A stretch of DNA of 64,000 bases from Pseudoalteromonas luteoviolacea NCIMB 1944 (GCF_001625565.1 NZ_AUXS01000047.1:32853-96852); one strand, 5' to 3'. Positions 1 through 7,954 are shown, counted from the stretch's first letter. The notes: generated by a model from the sequence alone, not told the origin. Made by a program: numbers and translations.

Positions 1-417
1 CTCGTTGAAAAGCTGTTGTACATGATGCCGGAAGATCAGGCTACTTTGAAAGAGTGTATGCGATTACCCAACTTATTGGATGCTTTTTTAGCGGCACAGG
101 CACAGTGCAAGGAGCCTTGGTATCAAGCGGCGTTAAAAGTATTTTTACAAGCGTGCAAGTTACATGGTGATACGGCAATTCAGCATCATAATCAATTAGT
201 TGAAAAATATATTTGTGGTCCAGCAAAAGCGCTGGCTAACCAGCATTTAGACAAAGTTACTGCCAGTGGCCCACCATTGCAGGTATTGTTGGCTCAGCTT
301 GAAACGCTACGAGACAAGCGGGCTGGTGCAAAACGAACAGATCTTGATACCCGCTATGATGATTTACAAACCCTGCGCAAAACCTTAGTGTCGAGTGAGG
401 TGACAGATGCAAGCTGA
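1..417 (+). CDS. C-terminal part of a gene upstream of the kynureninase-like gene; possibly tryptophan 2,3-dioxygenase-like
   Basis: The reading frame is open from the first base of the window to a TGA at 415-417, so this is a 5'-truncated gene with about 138 residues visible. The visible part looks helical and contains no signal peptide or membrane segment. A stretch near its start (LKECMRLPNLLDAFL) resembles the helix before the end of tryptophan 2,3-dioxygenases, which often reads 'PSLYDxxL', but the GTGGSSG substrate loop of that family is not visible. Its stop codon overlaps the next gene by 11 bases, so the two are co-transcribed and probably translationally coupled. The kynureninase-like partner makes a tryptophan-degrading haem enzyme attractive, but this is inference. 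Other helical families, such as the PrnB-like DUF1864 proteins, remain possible. Confidence 0.4.
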   Translation, partial: LVEKLLYMMPEDQATLKECMRLPNLLDAFLAAQAQCKEPWYQAALKVFLQACKLHGDTAIQHHNQLVEKYICGPAKALANQHLDKVTASGPPLQVLLAQLETLRDKRAGAKRTDLDTRYDDLQTLRKTLVSSEVTDAS

Positions 418-1519
418 TAACTTTTTTATGCCGCAGGGAACCTACTTGTTGAGTCATTCGGTCGGGCGCATGCTAAAGAGTGCACCTGAACACTTTCACA
501 ATCAGTTTATACAGCCGTGGCAGCAGCAGAATCGTGAGCCCTGGGCACAGTGGCTAGATGGCATTATGCAGTTTAACCAAGCACTGGCCAAATTGCTCAA
601 TGGTCACGCCGACAATTTTTGTCCACAAACAAACTTGTCGAGTGGTTTGACCAAGTGGTTAATGAGTATGCCGTCGCTGCGCGGTCGTCGCATTCGAGTT
701 TTGCTCAGTGAAGATGACTTTCCAAGTATGGGGTTTGTTTTACAGCAGGCACTTGAAGATGTTGAGTTGTGCTTTATTCCTGCTGGCGAAGATGTGAGTG
801 TAATGTCGACTTGGCAGTCGCATTTAACGGCACATTTCGATTTGGTTTTTGTCAGTCATGTTTACTCTAATACGGGACATCAAGCACCTGTTGCTGAGAT
901 CGTATCACTGGCAAAACAGCACCAATGTAAGGTGATTGTCGATATTGCACAATCTGCGGGGATTTTGGCAGTAGACTTAGCCGCGTGGCAGGCAGACTGT
1001 GTGCTGGGCTCATGTGTGAAGTGGCTGTGTGGAGGACCTGGAGCTGGATTTATTTGGGTCTCACCGGCGTCATTGGCTGACTGCGCGCCAAAAGATGTCG
1101 GGTGGTTTTCACACCAAGATCCGTTTGAATTTGATATTCATCATTTTGCTGCTCACGACACCGCATTGCGCTTTTGGGGTGGAACGCCTTCGGTTGCACC
1201 TTATGTGATGGCAGCGCACAGCATTGATATGTTGCGTGAATATGGCATTGAAAACATTCGCCATCACAACTTAACTTTGCTTGAGCGTCTTTGGCAAGCA
1301 CTCCCACCTGGGTGTATTTCATCGCCGCAATTTGAAAAGCGCTGTTCTGGCACCGCGATTGTTAATGTATCTGATGATATGGAAAGTTGTTTACATCAGT
1401 TGTCTCAGCAAGGTATCGCGGTGGATGCGCGTCGTTATGGGTTGCGCATATCACCGCACGTGTACAACGACAATACGGACATTGAACGTTTCATTGCAGT
1501 TATTAAGTCAGTTATTTAG
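407..1519 (+). CDS. PLP-dependent class V aminotransferase-fold enzyme, kynureninase-like
   Basis: This is a 370-residue fold-type I PLP enzyme of aminotransferase class V. It likely cleaves kynurenine or 3-hydroxykynurenine to anthranilate compounds and alanine in the cytoplasm. The cofactor-binding aspartate is visible at about residue 179 (VDIAQSAG). The Schiff-base lysine is at about 205 in CVKWLCGGPGAG, whose GGPG stretch is typical of kynureninases. The N-terminus (GTYLLSHSVGR) and a length some 45 residues below canonical KynU place it in a kynureninase-like subgroup, so the exact substrate is uncertain. The ATG at 407 lies inside the previous gene, which suggests coupling. The 3' end overlaps the convergent metallo-hydrolase gene by 8 bases. 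Confidence 0.72.
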   Translation: MQADNFFMPQGTYLLSHSVGRMLKSAPEHFHNQFIQPWQQQNREPWAQWLDGIMQFNQALAKLLNGHADNFCPQTNLSSGLTKWLMSMPSLRGRRIRVLLSEDDFPSMGFVLQQALEDVELCFIPAGEDVSVMSTWQSHLTAHFDLVFVSHVYSNTGHQAPVAEIVSLAKQHQCKVIVDIAQSAGILAVDLAAWQADCVLGSCVKWLCGGPGAGFIWVSPASLADCAPKDVGWFSHQDPFEFDIHHFAAHDTALRFWGGTPSVAPYVMAAHSIDMLREYGIENIRHHNLTLLERLWQALPPGCISSPQFEKRCSGTAIVNVSDDMESCLHQLSQQGIAVDARRYGLRISPHVYNDNTDIERFIAVIKSVI

Positions 1520-2279
1520 GTGGTAAAGGTTGGTGAAGGCCAAGGGCTTTTTTGGTCTTCGCTTTGACTGAGCGCCAATGTGTGACAGGTACGTGGGGCG
1601 CAAGTTGATCTAAGCGATCAAAGTCAATATCAGTAAATGGGATCTCACCTTGGTGTGCCAAAATGATCGATGCCGGTTTCAGCTTACGGATCCTTTGTAG
1701 TGATCTGCGATAACGATTGGGGTAAAAAATTGGGTAGGGCGGTATAAACTGGCCTCTGACTTTAACAAAAAGATCGGCCACGTAAAGGCGCTGTGTAGTC
1801 ACGTGATATATAGAAAGATCTCTGTCTGTGTGGCCTTGTGTGTATATAGCTTGCCATTCATTAAAGTCAGGTAGTCGCTCTTGATCTGCTAAATAGTAGT
1901 CTGCGGCTAATTTTCTCGCATACCAAAGATTCTTCCGTGCTTTCTTTTTTCTTCCGGCAACCCACAATGCCAGAATCATATCGGACCAATGCATTAAAAT
2001 GCCATCGAGTCCGCTATACCAATGACCTGCTACTTTGGCTGTTGCTATTTTTGCGCCACTACGGGATCTGAGCAAGTGCGCCCCTCCGGCATGATCGGGG
2101 TGCATATGCGTCACAATAATGAGTTTGAGATCGGTGATCGGGCGCGACAACTCCTTGCAAATAAAATGACAGACAATATCAACATCTGCGCGTGTACATC
2201 CGTCGAGTAACAATAACTTGTCGGGGTACTCGACTAAGTAAATTTGTTGAATGTACCCTTCGATAAAATGAATTTGCAT
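1512..2279 (-). CDS. MBL-fold metallo-hydrolase
   Basis: This 255-residue protein has the metallo-beta-lactamase fold. The zinc-binding motif is complete at residues 58-63 (HMHPDH, i.e. HxHxDH). A further metal-ligand histidine appears at about 149 in TQGHTDRDLSIY, and there is a late histidine in ILAHQGEIPF. There is no signal peptide, so it is probably cytoplasmic. The family includes glyoxalase II, lactonases and other thioester or phosphoester hydrolases; nothing visible fixes the substrate. It is transcribed towards the kynureninase-like gene and overlaps its end by 8 bases. The closest upstream genes on the same strand are two tRNAs with their own terminator, so it probably has a separate promoter in the short gap. 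Confidence 0.8.
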   Translation of the reverse strand: MQIHFIEGYIQQIYLVEYPDKLLLLDGCTRADVDIVCHFICKELSRPITDLKLIIVTHMHPDHAGGAHLLRSRSGAKIATAKVAGHWYSGLDGILMHWSDMILALWVAGRKKKARKNLWYARKLAADYYLADQERLPDFNEWQAIYTQGHTDRDLSIYHVTTQRLYVADLFVKVRGQFIPPYPIFYPNRYRRSLQRIRKLKPASIILAHQGEIPFTDIDFDRLDQLAPHVPVTHWRSVKAKTKKALGLHQPLPPK

Positions 2280-2410
2280 GGGTGATCATAAAGTTTAAAA
2301 AGACATGACTATATTCTTAACACATCTGACCAGTTTGTGAAGTGAAAAAGTATTCAATGCGAAATTAAGGGATGGGGGCTTAAAAGAAGTTGAATGTAAA
2401 TTTCAGACAT

Positions 2411-2435
2411 AAAAAAACCGTCCAATGGACGGTTT
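2411..2435 (-). terminator. Rho-independent terminator of the tRNA-Ser pair
   Basis: On the minus strand a 9-bp stem (AAACCGTCC / GGACGGTTT) with a 3-base loop is followed by a run of T. It lies about 14 bases beyond the 3' end of the tRNA-Ser(GCU) gene and would end the tRNA transcript. Confidence 0.85.
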
Positions 2436-2448
2436 CTTTACAAGATAA

Positions 2449-2541
2449 TGGCGGAGGGGGAGGGATTCGAACCCTCGATAGGGCTACAAACCCTATACTC
2501 CCTTAGCAGGGGAGCGCCTTCAGCCACTCGGCCACCTCTCC
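2449..2541 (-). tRNA. tRNA-Ser (anticodon GCU)
   Basis: A 93-base class II tRNA reads on the minus strand, from GGAGAGGTGGCCGAG at its 5' end to an encoded CCA. The anticodon loop is CTGCTAA (anticodon GCU, codons AGU and AGC). The T arm is GAGGG-TTCGAAT-CCCTC, the long variable arm is ATAGGG/CCCTAT, and the discriminator is G as expected for serine tRNA. The acceptor stem has one non-Watson-Crick pair, A5 opposite C68, with the other six positions paired. It lies 18 bases downstream of the second tRNA-Ser gene and shares its transcript. Confidence 0.96.
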
Positions 2542-2559
2542 GGCGCAAAACTTTAAAAA

Positions 2560-2650
2560 TGGCGGAGAGATAGGGATTTGAACCCTAGATACGCTATTAA
2601 CGTATGCCGGTTTTCAAGACCGGTGCTTTCAACCACTCAGCCATCTCTCC
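2560..2650 (-). tRNA. tRNA-Ser (anticodon UGA)
   Basis: A 91-base class II tRNA on the minus strand with an encoded CCA end. The acceptor stem GGAGAGA/TCTCTCC pairs fully. The anticodon stem is CCGGT/ACCGG around CTTGAAA (anticodon UGA, codon UCA and relatives). The variable arm is ATACG/CGTAT and the T stem is TAGGG/CCCTA. The discriminator is G. It is the promoter-proximal gene of the tandem serine tRNA pair. Confidence 0.97.
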
Positions 2651-2795
2651 ATGGGCACAGATAATACTTATCGAATTGGGTGCTGTAAATAGTTTTTTAA
2701 TCGTTTGCTGAAAAAATAGTCAAAAAAGCGAAGTTATTGAATTGTTTGCCTGAAATTTATACTTTTTGATAGGGTGTGTTTAAAATGTAGACGGG

Positions 2796-2831
2796 AAAAA
2801 CAGTTGATGGCCGCACTGAATTGGCCATCAA
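2796..2831 (-). terminator. Rho-independent terminator downstream of the 49-residue ORF
   Basis: On the minus strand TTGATGGCC and GGCCATCAA form a 9-bp perfect stem with a 10-base loop, followed by CTGTTTTT. It begins 18 bases after the stop codon of the small ORF at 2850-2999. This is good evidence that the ORF belongs to a discrete transcript. Confidence 0.85.
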
Positions 2832-2849
2832 GTGTACAAGAGTACAGAT

Positions 2850-2999
2850 TTACTTATGCATTACCACAGCACTAAGGTTCAGTGATCGCCCGATTGTACT
2901 TAACCAAGCCATCCACTGAATTTGTGGTTTTTGTGCAATAGCGCGGATTGGTTCATGGGTGGTTTGCGTGTTGCTGCACGCAGCAGCTGAATTAAGCAT
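2850..2999 (-). CDS. Small protein of unknown function, 49 residues
   Basis: The ORF runs from ATG at 2999 to TAA at 2850. It is preceded by TTTGGAG seven bases before the ATG, a near-consensus ribosome binding site, and followed by a strong terminator at 2796-2831. Together these support a real gene. The protein begins MLNSAAACSNTQ, has a central segment rich in Trp, Ile and Gln (IQWMAWLSTI), and is mildly basic at its end. It has no clear signal peptide or transmembrane span, and the central 12-15 residues could form one amphipathic helix. I do not recognise a family. It stands alone between the tRNA-Ser pair and a lipid kinase gene on the opposite strand. An sRNA that happens to contain an ORF is the main alternative. 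Confidence 0.6.
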   Translation of the reverse strand: MLNSAAACSNTQTTHEPIRAIAQKPQIQWMAWLSTIGRSLNLSAVVMHK

Positions 3000-3247
3000 A
3001 TCGTACTCCAAATAATTGACTGTCGGTTAATTTACTTGGTTATTTTGCATTCGGGATGATTAAAATTAAAACGATAAAAATTGCCTGTGAAGCATTAGAA
3101 AAACTAATGGGTGGTTGTGTTGTTGTGCTGTTTATATGAACTAATGAATATTTATTCAATGGTTTGTTGGTGCTTTTGTTGTGTTTTGTGATTTATAATT
3201 GATCGGTTGAATAGTTATTCAGATAAAAATATTTAGGGATTTATCTT

Positions 3248-4126
3248 TTGTTAGTGGTGTATAACCCGCAGGGTGGAAAAAAAATGCTGGCGCATAAGGA
3301 GTGGTTAGAAAAAAACGCTCTTGAGCGTCAAATCAAATTGCAATGGTATGCAACATGTGGCTGTTTTGAGCGCGATTTAGCACAGCTAAAGTATTTAATA
3401 AAACAGCAAAATCAAGTGACAGTTTTAGGTGGTGATGGCACGTTAAACTTAGCCATCAACGCTTTATTATGTGTAAACGAAAGCGCTTTGGTTGATACAA
3501 ACAAGAGTGTGGCTTTATTACCTTGCGGTACGGGCAATGATTTCGCTCGACAATTTGGCTATTCAATCAGGCAGTGGCGCGCTGCCGTTTTTGCTGATTC
3601 CACGTGCAATGTAGATGTAGGTCAAGTAGACCGACGCTATTTTATCAACATGGCGGGTGTCGGCTTTAGCGCTGAAGTGGTATCCGCGATGGCAGGAAAA
3701 AAGCGTTTTGGCGCGCTTAGTTATACATTTGCAGGGATAGCTAAGTTATTTTTTTACAAGGGTGTCACTGTTAATGTCGACGGTATTGAGCAGCGCGTCT
3801 TAATGAGTCTATTTGCCAATGGTCGTCATTTTGCTGCGGGATTAACACCGGCGCCATTGGCTGAGGTGGGCGATGGCCAGCTACAGATGGTTACTATTCC
3901 GAATATTGCTTGGCACAAACGTTTGCTGAGTTTTGCATTGATGTTATTTGGCTTACACACCAAATTATCGTGGGTAAAGGTGCAAAGTGGGAGCAATTTC
4001 AAGATAACTTCTTCAAACATTTGTGTTGAAGCCGATGGGGATTTAATCGCAACAACGCCCGCGTTGGTTAAGTGCAATGCGGCGTCGTTGCGATTGAAGG
4101 TGCCTAGTTTGGATGGGCCTGTTTAG
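3248..4126 (+). CDS. Diacylglycerol kinase catalytic-domain protein (YegS-type lipid kinase)
   Basis: A 292-residue protein with the DAGK catalytic domain. The N-terminal strand LVVYNPQGGKK is followed by the nucleotide-binding glycine motif GGDGTLN at residues 61-67 and by PCGTGNDFAR at about 92-101, both hallmarks of diacylglycerol, sphingosine and YegS-type kinases. The second domain contains the typical VDVGQVDRRYFINMAGVGFSAEV region. It would phosphorylate a lipid hydroxyl at the inner membrane face. The start chosen is TTG at 3248, about nine bases after an AGGGA motif; GTG at 3254 or 3257 would serve nearly as well. The last 23 bases overlap the convergent EamA transporter gene. Confidence 0.85.
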   Translation: MLVVYNPQGGKKMLAHKEWLEKNALERQIKLQWYATCGCFERDLAQLKYLIKQQNQVTVLGGDGTLNLAINALLCVNESALVDTNKSVALLPCGTGNDFARQFGYSIRQWRAAVFADSTCNVDVGQVDRRYFINMAGVGFSAEVVSAMAGKKRFGALSYTFAGIAKLFFYKGVTVNVDGIEQRVLMSLFANGRHFAAGLTPAPLAEVGDGQLQMVTIPNIAWHKRLLSFALMLFGLHTKLSWVKVQSGSNFKITSSNICVEADGDLIATTPALVKCNAASLRLKVPSLDGPV

Positions 4127-5027
4127 TTTGCAACACAGAGCTGTACTTGTTGAGTAGCTTCTTGGGGGCAAGTACCAGTAAATTGCCTGCGCAAATAAGG
4201 CCAAAGCCAATAAAAGTATTGAGCTGCCAAGTAAAGCCTTCAAAAAGTGTGCTGAGCACTACTGCTACAATCGGGAATAATACGATGATATAGCTGGCGC
4301 GCTCTGGACCAATATTTTTTAGTAGAGAAAAGTAACATGCAAAGGCGATCACAGTGCCAAAAACAGAGAGGTAAAGCAGAGAGAGCCAGTAACTGGTATC
4401 GGCTTGTGCCACAAATGACAGTGGGCTGAAGGCAATATATGCCCCGAGCAACACACTGCTGTACAACATGCCCCAAGCGTTGCCCTCTAAAACACCAATG
4501 GCGCAATCTGAGTTGCGGATACTGACCATATTTCCCAAAGATGCGACAAAGGTTCCCGCCAGTGCCAATGCCAGACCAACCAAGGTATTAGAAGATAAAT
4601 CAGCCGTCCCTAATTCGTGCCAAAACAAACTGACGATCCCAGCTACACCCAAAGCCGCGCCAATATAGCTTTTAAAGGCAATTGGCTTGGCAAAAAATAG
4701 GCGAGTATTGATCATGTTTAAGATCAGCATAAAGGAGAAAGCGATAGATGCCATCGCTGAAGATAAACTACCTTGTGCCCAGTAAAGTAGCAGGTAATTG
4801 AGTCCAAAGTTACCTATGGCCAAAAGTATGAAAAAACCGTGATCAATGAGCTTAAACTGCATGGGAAGCTGTCGCCAAACAACAAAGCCCCACATACAGA
4901 GTGCAGAAATAGCAAAGCGATAAAAGAGTGATACAACTTCGTTGACTTGACCGAGCTGGAACTCAATGGCCAGCCAAGTTGAGCCCCAAATAAGAACGGT
5001 AATGATATATAACAGCCAATTTCTCAT
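4104..5027 (-). CDS. EamA/DMT-family transporter
   Basis: This 307-residue protein consists almost entirely of hydrophobic helices, about ten, arranged as two EamA repeats (roughly residues 5-140 and 150-295). That is the usual architecture of drug/metabolite transporters that export amino acids or metabolites across the inner membrane. AAGGACC lies a few bases before the ATG. It is divergently transcribed from a MocR-type regulator with only 103 bases between the two start codons. Such EamA-MocR pairs are common, and the regulator usually controls the transporter, so regulation by an amino acid or vitamin B6-related signal is likely. The substrate cannot be told from sequence. Confidence 0.88.
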   Translation of the reverse strand: MRNWLLYIITVLIWGSTWLAIEFQLGQVNEVVSLFYRFAISALCMWGFVVWRQLPMQFKLIDHGFFILLAIGNFGLNYLLLYWAQGSLSSAMASIAFSFMLILNMINTRLFFAKPIAFKSYIGAALGVAGIVSLFWHELGTADLSSNTLVGLALALAGTFVASLGNMVSIRNSDCAIGVLEGNAWGMLYSSVLLGAYIAFSPLSFVAQADTSYWLSLLYLSVFGTVIAFACYFSLLKNIGPERASYIIVLFPIVAVVLSTLFEGFTWQLNTFIGFGLICAGNLLVLAPKKLLNKYSSVLQTKQAHPN

Positions 5028-5080
5028 CGTTGGTCCTTGTATAATTGGATTATTGCGACAAGGAGCAGTTTACTCGGATA

Positions 5081-5128
5081 ATCTGTGTATAATAGATACA
5101 GAAAAAGTCATTTTTAACCTATACAGAT
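5081..5128. promoter_or_regulatory. Repeated ATACAGA motifs in the EamA-mocR divergent promoter
   Basis: The motif ATACAGA occurs at 5096-5102 and again at 5121-5127, a direct repeat with a 25-bp period, roughly two and a half helical turns. A related inverted copy (ATCTGTGTAT) is at 5081-5090. A TATAAT hexamer at 5088-5093 overlaps the first copies. MocR regulators are known to bind tandem repeats in divergent promoters, so these are good candidate operators for the regulator at 5131. No footprint data can be seen from sequence. Confidence 0.5.
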
Positions 5129-5130
5129 TG

Positions 5131-6582
5131 ATGTGGAGTCATCGCGTGCAAAGCAGTCAATTCCTTTATCAGCAGGTCATTGATGTGATCAATGACATGA
5201 TCTCTCAGCAGGTGCTCAAACCAGGAGATAAACTTCCTTCGTTGCGAAAACTTGCGCAACAGCTGTCAGTTAGTATCCCGACAGTTAAACAAGCCTACTA
5301 TCACCTTGAAGGGCAAGGGAGAATCTATTCGAAAGAAAAATCCGGCTACTTTTTATTTGATGGTGAGCAAAATACTTTACCAAGGCGCTGCAAGTTGCCC
5401 ATCAACCCAACTCAGGTCAACAAGCAGTCTTTAATTGAACAGGTATATGAAGGGATACACGCGCCACACGAGGCGAAATTTGGCATTGCTAACCCAGTGA
5501 CTGCGATGGGGGATGAAGCTATATTGGCAAAAATGATGCGCAGTGCCTTAAAACAAGCAGGTGAGCAACTGTTGCAGTATGGCGCTATGGATGGGCTGTT
5601 GAAGTTAAAGCAGCAGATAGTACAGCGTTATTTGCATATGGGGTTATCTGTAGTCGCCGATGATATTGTCATCACCAATGGTGCCCAAGAAGCACTGGCG
5701 ATTGCGTTGCAGTGCGTGACGCAGCCCGGAGACGTCGTAGCGATTGAGTCTCCTGGCTATTTTGGCATCATAGAACTAATTGAAAACCTTGGACTACAAG
5801 CAATTGAAATTCCAGTTTGTCCTGATGATGGCTTATGGCTTGAAGACTTAGCACATGCGCTGACCAAACACGATGTAAAAGCATGTGTGTGCTCTACCAG
5901 TATTAACAATCCGATTGGCAGTTTCATGCCGGATAGTCGCCGTCAAAGTTTGCTACAAATGTTGGTAGAAAATAACGTCACGCTTATCGAGGATGATGTA
6001 TATGGCGATTTGTATTTTACCAAATACCGTGGCAAACCTGCTCAGTATTATGCCCAACCTGGGCAAGTGATCACCTGTGACTCATTTTCTAAAACAGCGG
6101 CGCCGAGCTATCGAGTTGGGTGGATGTTGGCACCGGGACATGCTGCCAGAGCGCGTCGATATAAACGGGCGCTGAGCTGCTCTTCATCACTGATCAATCA
6201 ATGGGTATTGGCAGAGTATCTGGCATCGGGCGCTTATGATCGCCATCTCAAAAAGTTGCGACTGCGGCTACAGGAAAACAAACAAAAAATGCTGGCCTGT
6301 ATTCGCAGTGCCTTTCCAATTGAGACACGGATCAGTGATCCGCGAGGCGGTTGTGTAGTCTGGTTAGAGCTGGATGCAAGTATTGATGGTGGTACATTGT
6401 TCAATATGGCAATGGCTCAGGGGATCAGTTTGACGCCCGGACAGCTGTTTAGTGCGTCGGAGCGGTTTCAAAATTGTATACGACTGAGTTATGGACTGCC
6501 ATGGCAGGACAAACATGAAGCGAGCTTAAAGCGATTGGGAGAGCTGGTACAAGTACTGAGTGACAAGAAGAGGGGACCTTAA
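5131..6582 (+). CDS. MocR/PdxR-type PLP-dependent transcriptional regulator
   Basis: This is a chimera of a GntR-type winged helix (residues about 10-75, with the signature LKPGDKLPSLRKLAQQL) and a fold-type I aminotransferase domain (about 110-480). The presumed PLP lysine is K321 in CDSFSKTAAPSYRVGW. The frame stays open upstream, but the ATG at 5131 gives the expected N-terminus just before the helix-turn-helix and leaves a proper promoter region. The result is 483 residues, typical for MocR proteins. It is divergent from an EamA transporter, the probable target. Proteins of this class sense PLP or an amino acid adduct and usually lack real aminotransferase turnover. The specific effector is unknown. 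Confidence 0.87.
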   Translation: MWSHRVQSSQFLYQQVIDVINDMISQQVLKPGDKLPSLRKLAQQLSVSIPTVKQAYYHLEGQGRIYSKEKSGYFLFDGEQNTLPRRCKLPINPTQVNKQSLIEQVYEGIHAPHEAKFGIANPVTAMGDEAILAKMMRSALKQAGEQLLQYGAMDGLLKLKQQIVQRYLHMGLSVVADDIVITNGAQEALAIALQCVTQPGDVVAIESPGYFGIIELIENLGLQAIEIPVCPDDGLWLEDLAHALTKHDVKACVCSTSINNPIGSFMPDSRRQSLLQMLVENNVTLIEDDVYGDLYFTKYRGKPAQYYAQPGQVITCDSFSKTAAPSYRVGWMLAPGHAARARRYKRALSCSSSLINQWVLAEYLASGAYDRHLKKLRLRLQENKQKMLACIRSAFPIETRISDPRGGCVVWLELDASIDGGTLFNMAMAQGISLTPGQLFSASERFQNCIRLSYGLPWQDKHEASLKRLGELVQVLSDKKRGP

Positions 6583-6617
6583 ACAGCGTCCACTCATTGG
6601 TTGGAATGTTTTCTTAC

Positions 6618-7406
6618 TTAGTGGGATGTAGTGTGCATCAAAGCGTACCCAGACAGCGTCGGCATTGATTGTGCTAGATGGGCCTCTTGCTGGGCTATCT
6701 GTGCAAACTGATCACATAGTGAGTCTGCACTTGCTTCAAGTTGTTCTGCTTGCGCATTGATCCGACGTTCAAAATTACTACCTAATTGTTCCATACGTTG
6801 CTCAAAGGCATTGATGTCACCATCCGCGTTTTTCATTTCTGAACCCAGTGAAATGAGCAGTGTGCCAATTGACTCAAACATGGCACTTTTCACTGCGCTT
6901 TCAACACGGGATTCAAATTGCTGCTCGAAATGCTCGCCAAATTCAGCCATGGTTTGCTCACCCATGACAAAAGTACCCTCTTGGTAAAAGGTATTTTGTA
7001 CTTCCACATTTAGTTCATCGAGGATCTCTGATAGGTCATCAAAGCTGTTTAAATTGAATGTTGTGGCAACTTCATTTAGAGCAACTTCTGCCAGATCGAC
7101 CGCTTGTGTCGCGACTTCGGCGACTTTTGGTAATTCAGCCCGCAATGTTTCTGCATAAAAAGAGAGAGCTTGGCGTTGCTGCGGTGTCACTGTGATTATT
7201 TGCCCATTAACAGACAAGGTACCATCTGCTGCGATCATCATATTTTGGTTATTAGCTTGTGTTATTGAGATCTCTTCAGGTGTGATTCTGACATCATTTT
7301 TGAACTCTAACTGGCAGTTATCACTGGAGATTGAAAAGTTGTGATCGCTATGCGCATAGACAGAGGAAGACGATAAAATTGCAAGTGTAATTAAAGTGGT
7401 TTTCAT
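6618..7406 (-). CDS. DUF2884 (YggN-type) periplasmic protein
   Basis: The 262-residue protein starts MKTTLITLAILSSSSVYAHS, a clear Sec signal peptide with cleavage after the YA region, so it should be periplasmic. The mature part begins with NFSISSDNCQLEFKNDVRITPEEISI and continues as a long, acidic, helix-rich stretch. This fits the DUF2884/YggN family, whose role is not known. An upstream in-frame start is possible, but the ATG at 7406 puts the signal peptide at the very N-terminus. It is a stand-alone gene convergent with mocR, with 35 bases between stops. High Glu and Gln content and predicted coiled-coil helices near residues 150-240 are the visible traits. Confidence 0.75.
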   Translation of the reverse strand: MKTTLITLAILSSSSVYAHSDHNFSISSDNCQLEFKNDVRITPEEISITQANNQNMMIAADGTLSVNGQIITVTPQQRQALSFYAETLRAELPKVAEVATQAVDLAEVALNEVATTFNLNSFDDLSEILDELNVEVQNTFYQEGTFVMGEQTMAEFGEHFEQQFESRVESAVKSAMFESIGTLLISLGSEMKNADGDINAFEQRMEQLGSNFERRINAQAEQLEASADSLCDQFAQIAQQEAHLAQSMPTLSGYALMHTTSH

Positions 7407-7759
7407 GGCTTGGCTCTTATTTTTTGTTGATGACACTTTGTGTATTCCAAGTATGATGCCAATTTTTAAAGTCCATATTTTTCAATTGCATACGGTTTTT
7501 ATCGAGATAGGAGGTCAGGATAAAAATAACCTTTCAACTAAAATTTGGCCATTTTACTCATAATTTGGTTTGATTTGTTTTGTTAATCGTCACGATAAAA
7601 ATCATTCACTGTCCAAGCGGCTTATTTCGAGCTAAATACTTTATAAGTCGTAATGTGTGTGGGGAGGTCTTTATCGCCCACCCCACTTATGCATACAGCA
7701 GTAAACAGCTATATCCGTGTATTGAAAGTTGATCTCTAAAGGTTAAATAGGAGCTTATC
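7407..7759. other. 353-base intergenic region with a long imperfect hairpin
   Basis: No ORF with a good start signal is seen. The region is A/T-rich apart from 7643-7690, where ATAAG/CTTAT (7643-7647 and 7686-7690) and GTGGGG/CCCCAC (7659-7664 and 7681-7686) can pair, with an inner GG/CC. The element lies about 70 bases before the start of the small gene at 7760 and could be a structured leader. No T tract follows it, so it is not a classical terminator. Confidence 0.4.
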
Positions 7760-7942
7760 ATGGGTAAAACATATTCCTATGATCCATTGGATGACGAATA
7801 TCAAGAAGAATTTGGCACACTGAATGAAAAAGATGTTAATAAGCAGCGGCAAAAAGTCAGAAAAAAACTAGACGAGTACTTAGAGCAAAAGCGATTGCGA
7901 CGACATTTAGGAGATGATGAATTTGACTTTTTTGATGAGTAG
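7760..7942 (+). CDS. Small charged protein resembling the PA3496 family
   Basis: This 60-residue protein is very rich in charged residues. An acidic N-terminal part (YDPLDDEYQEEF) is followed by a basic helix (KQRQKVRKKLDEYLEQKRLRRHL) and an acidic, aromatic tail (GDDEFDFFDE). A basic helix with the pattern 'R.+lE.yLE.KRLR' and an acidic tail is typical of the small PA3496-type proteins of gammaproteobacteria, described as putative envelope-integrity proteins. The assignment rests on this pattern only. AGGAG lies eight bases before the ATG, which supports translation. It has no signal peptide or membrane span. It is convergent with the cytochrome c' gene, with a hairpin between them. Confidence 0.65.
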   Translation: MGKTYSYDPLDDEYQEEFGTLNEKDVNKQRQKVRKKLDEYLEQKRLRRHLGDDEFDFFDE

Positions 7943-7954
7943 TCTCACAGCATG

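Noticed and set aside
2449..2650. tRNA-Ser pair as integration site of a genomic island
   Set aside because: No integrase, no repeated tRNA 3' end and no change of base composition on either side.
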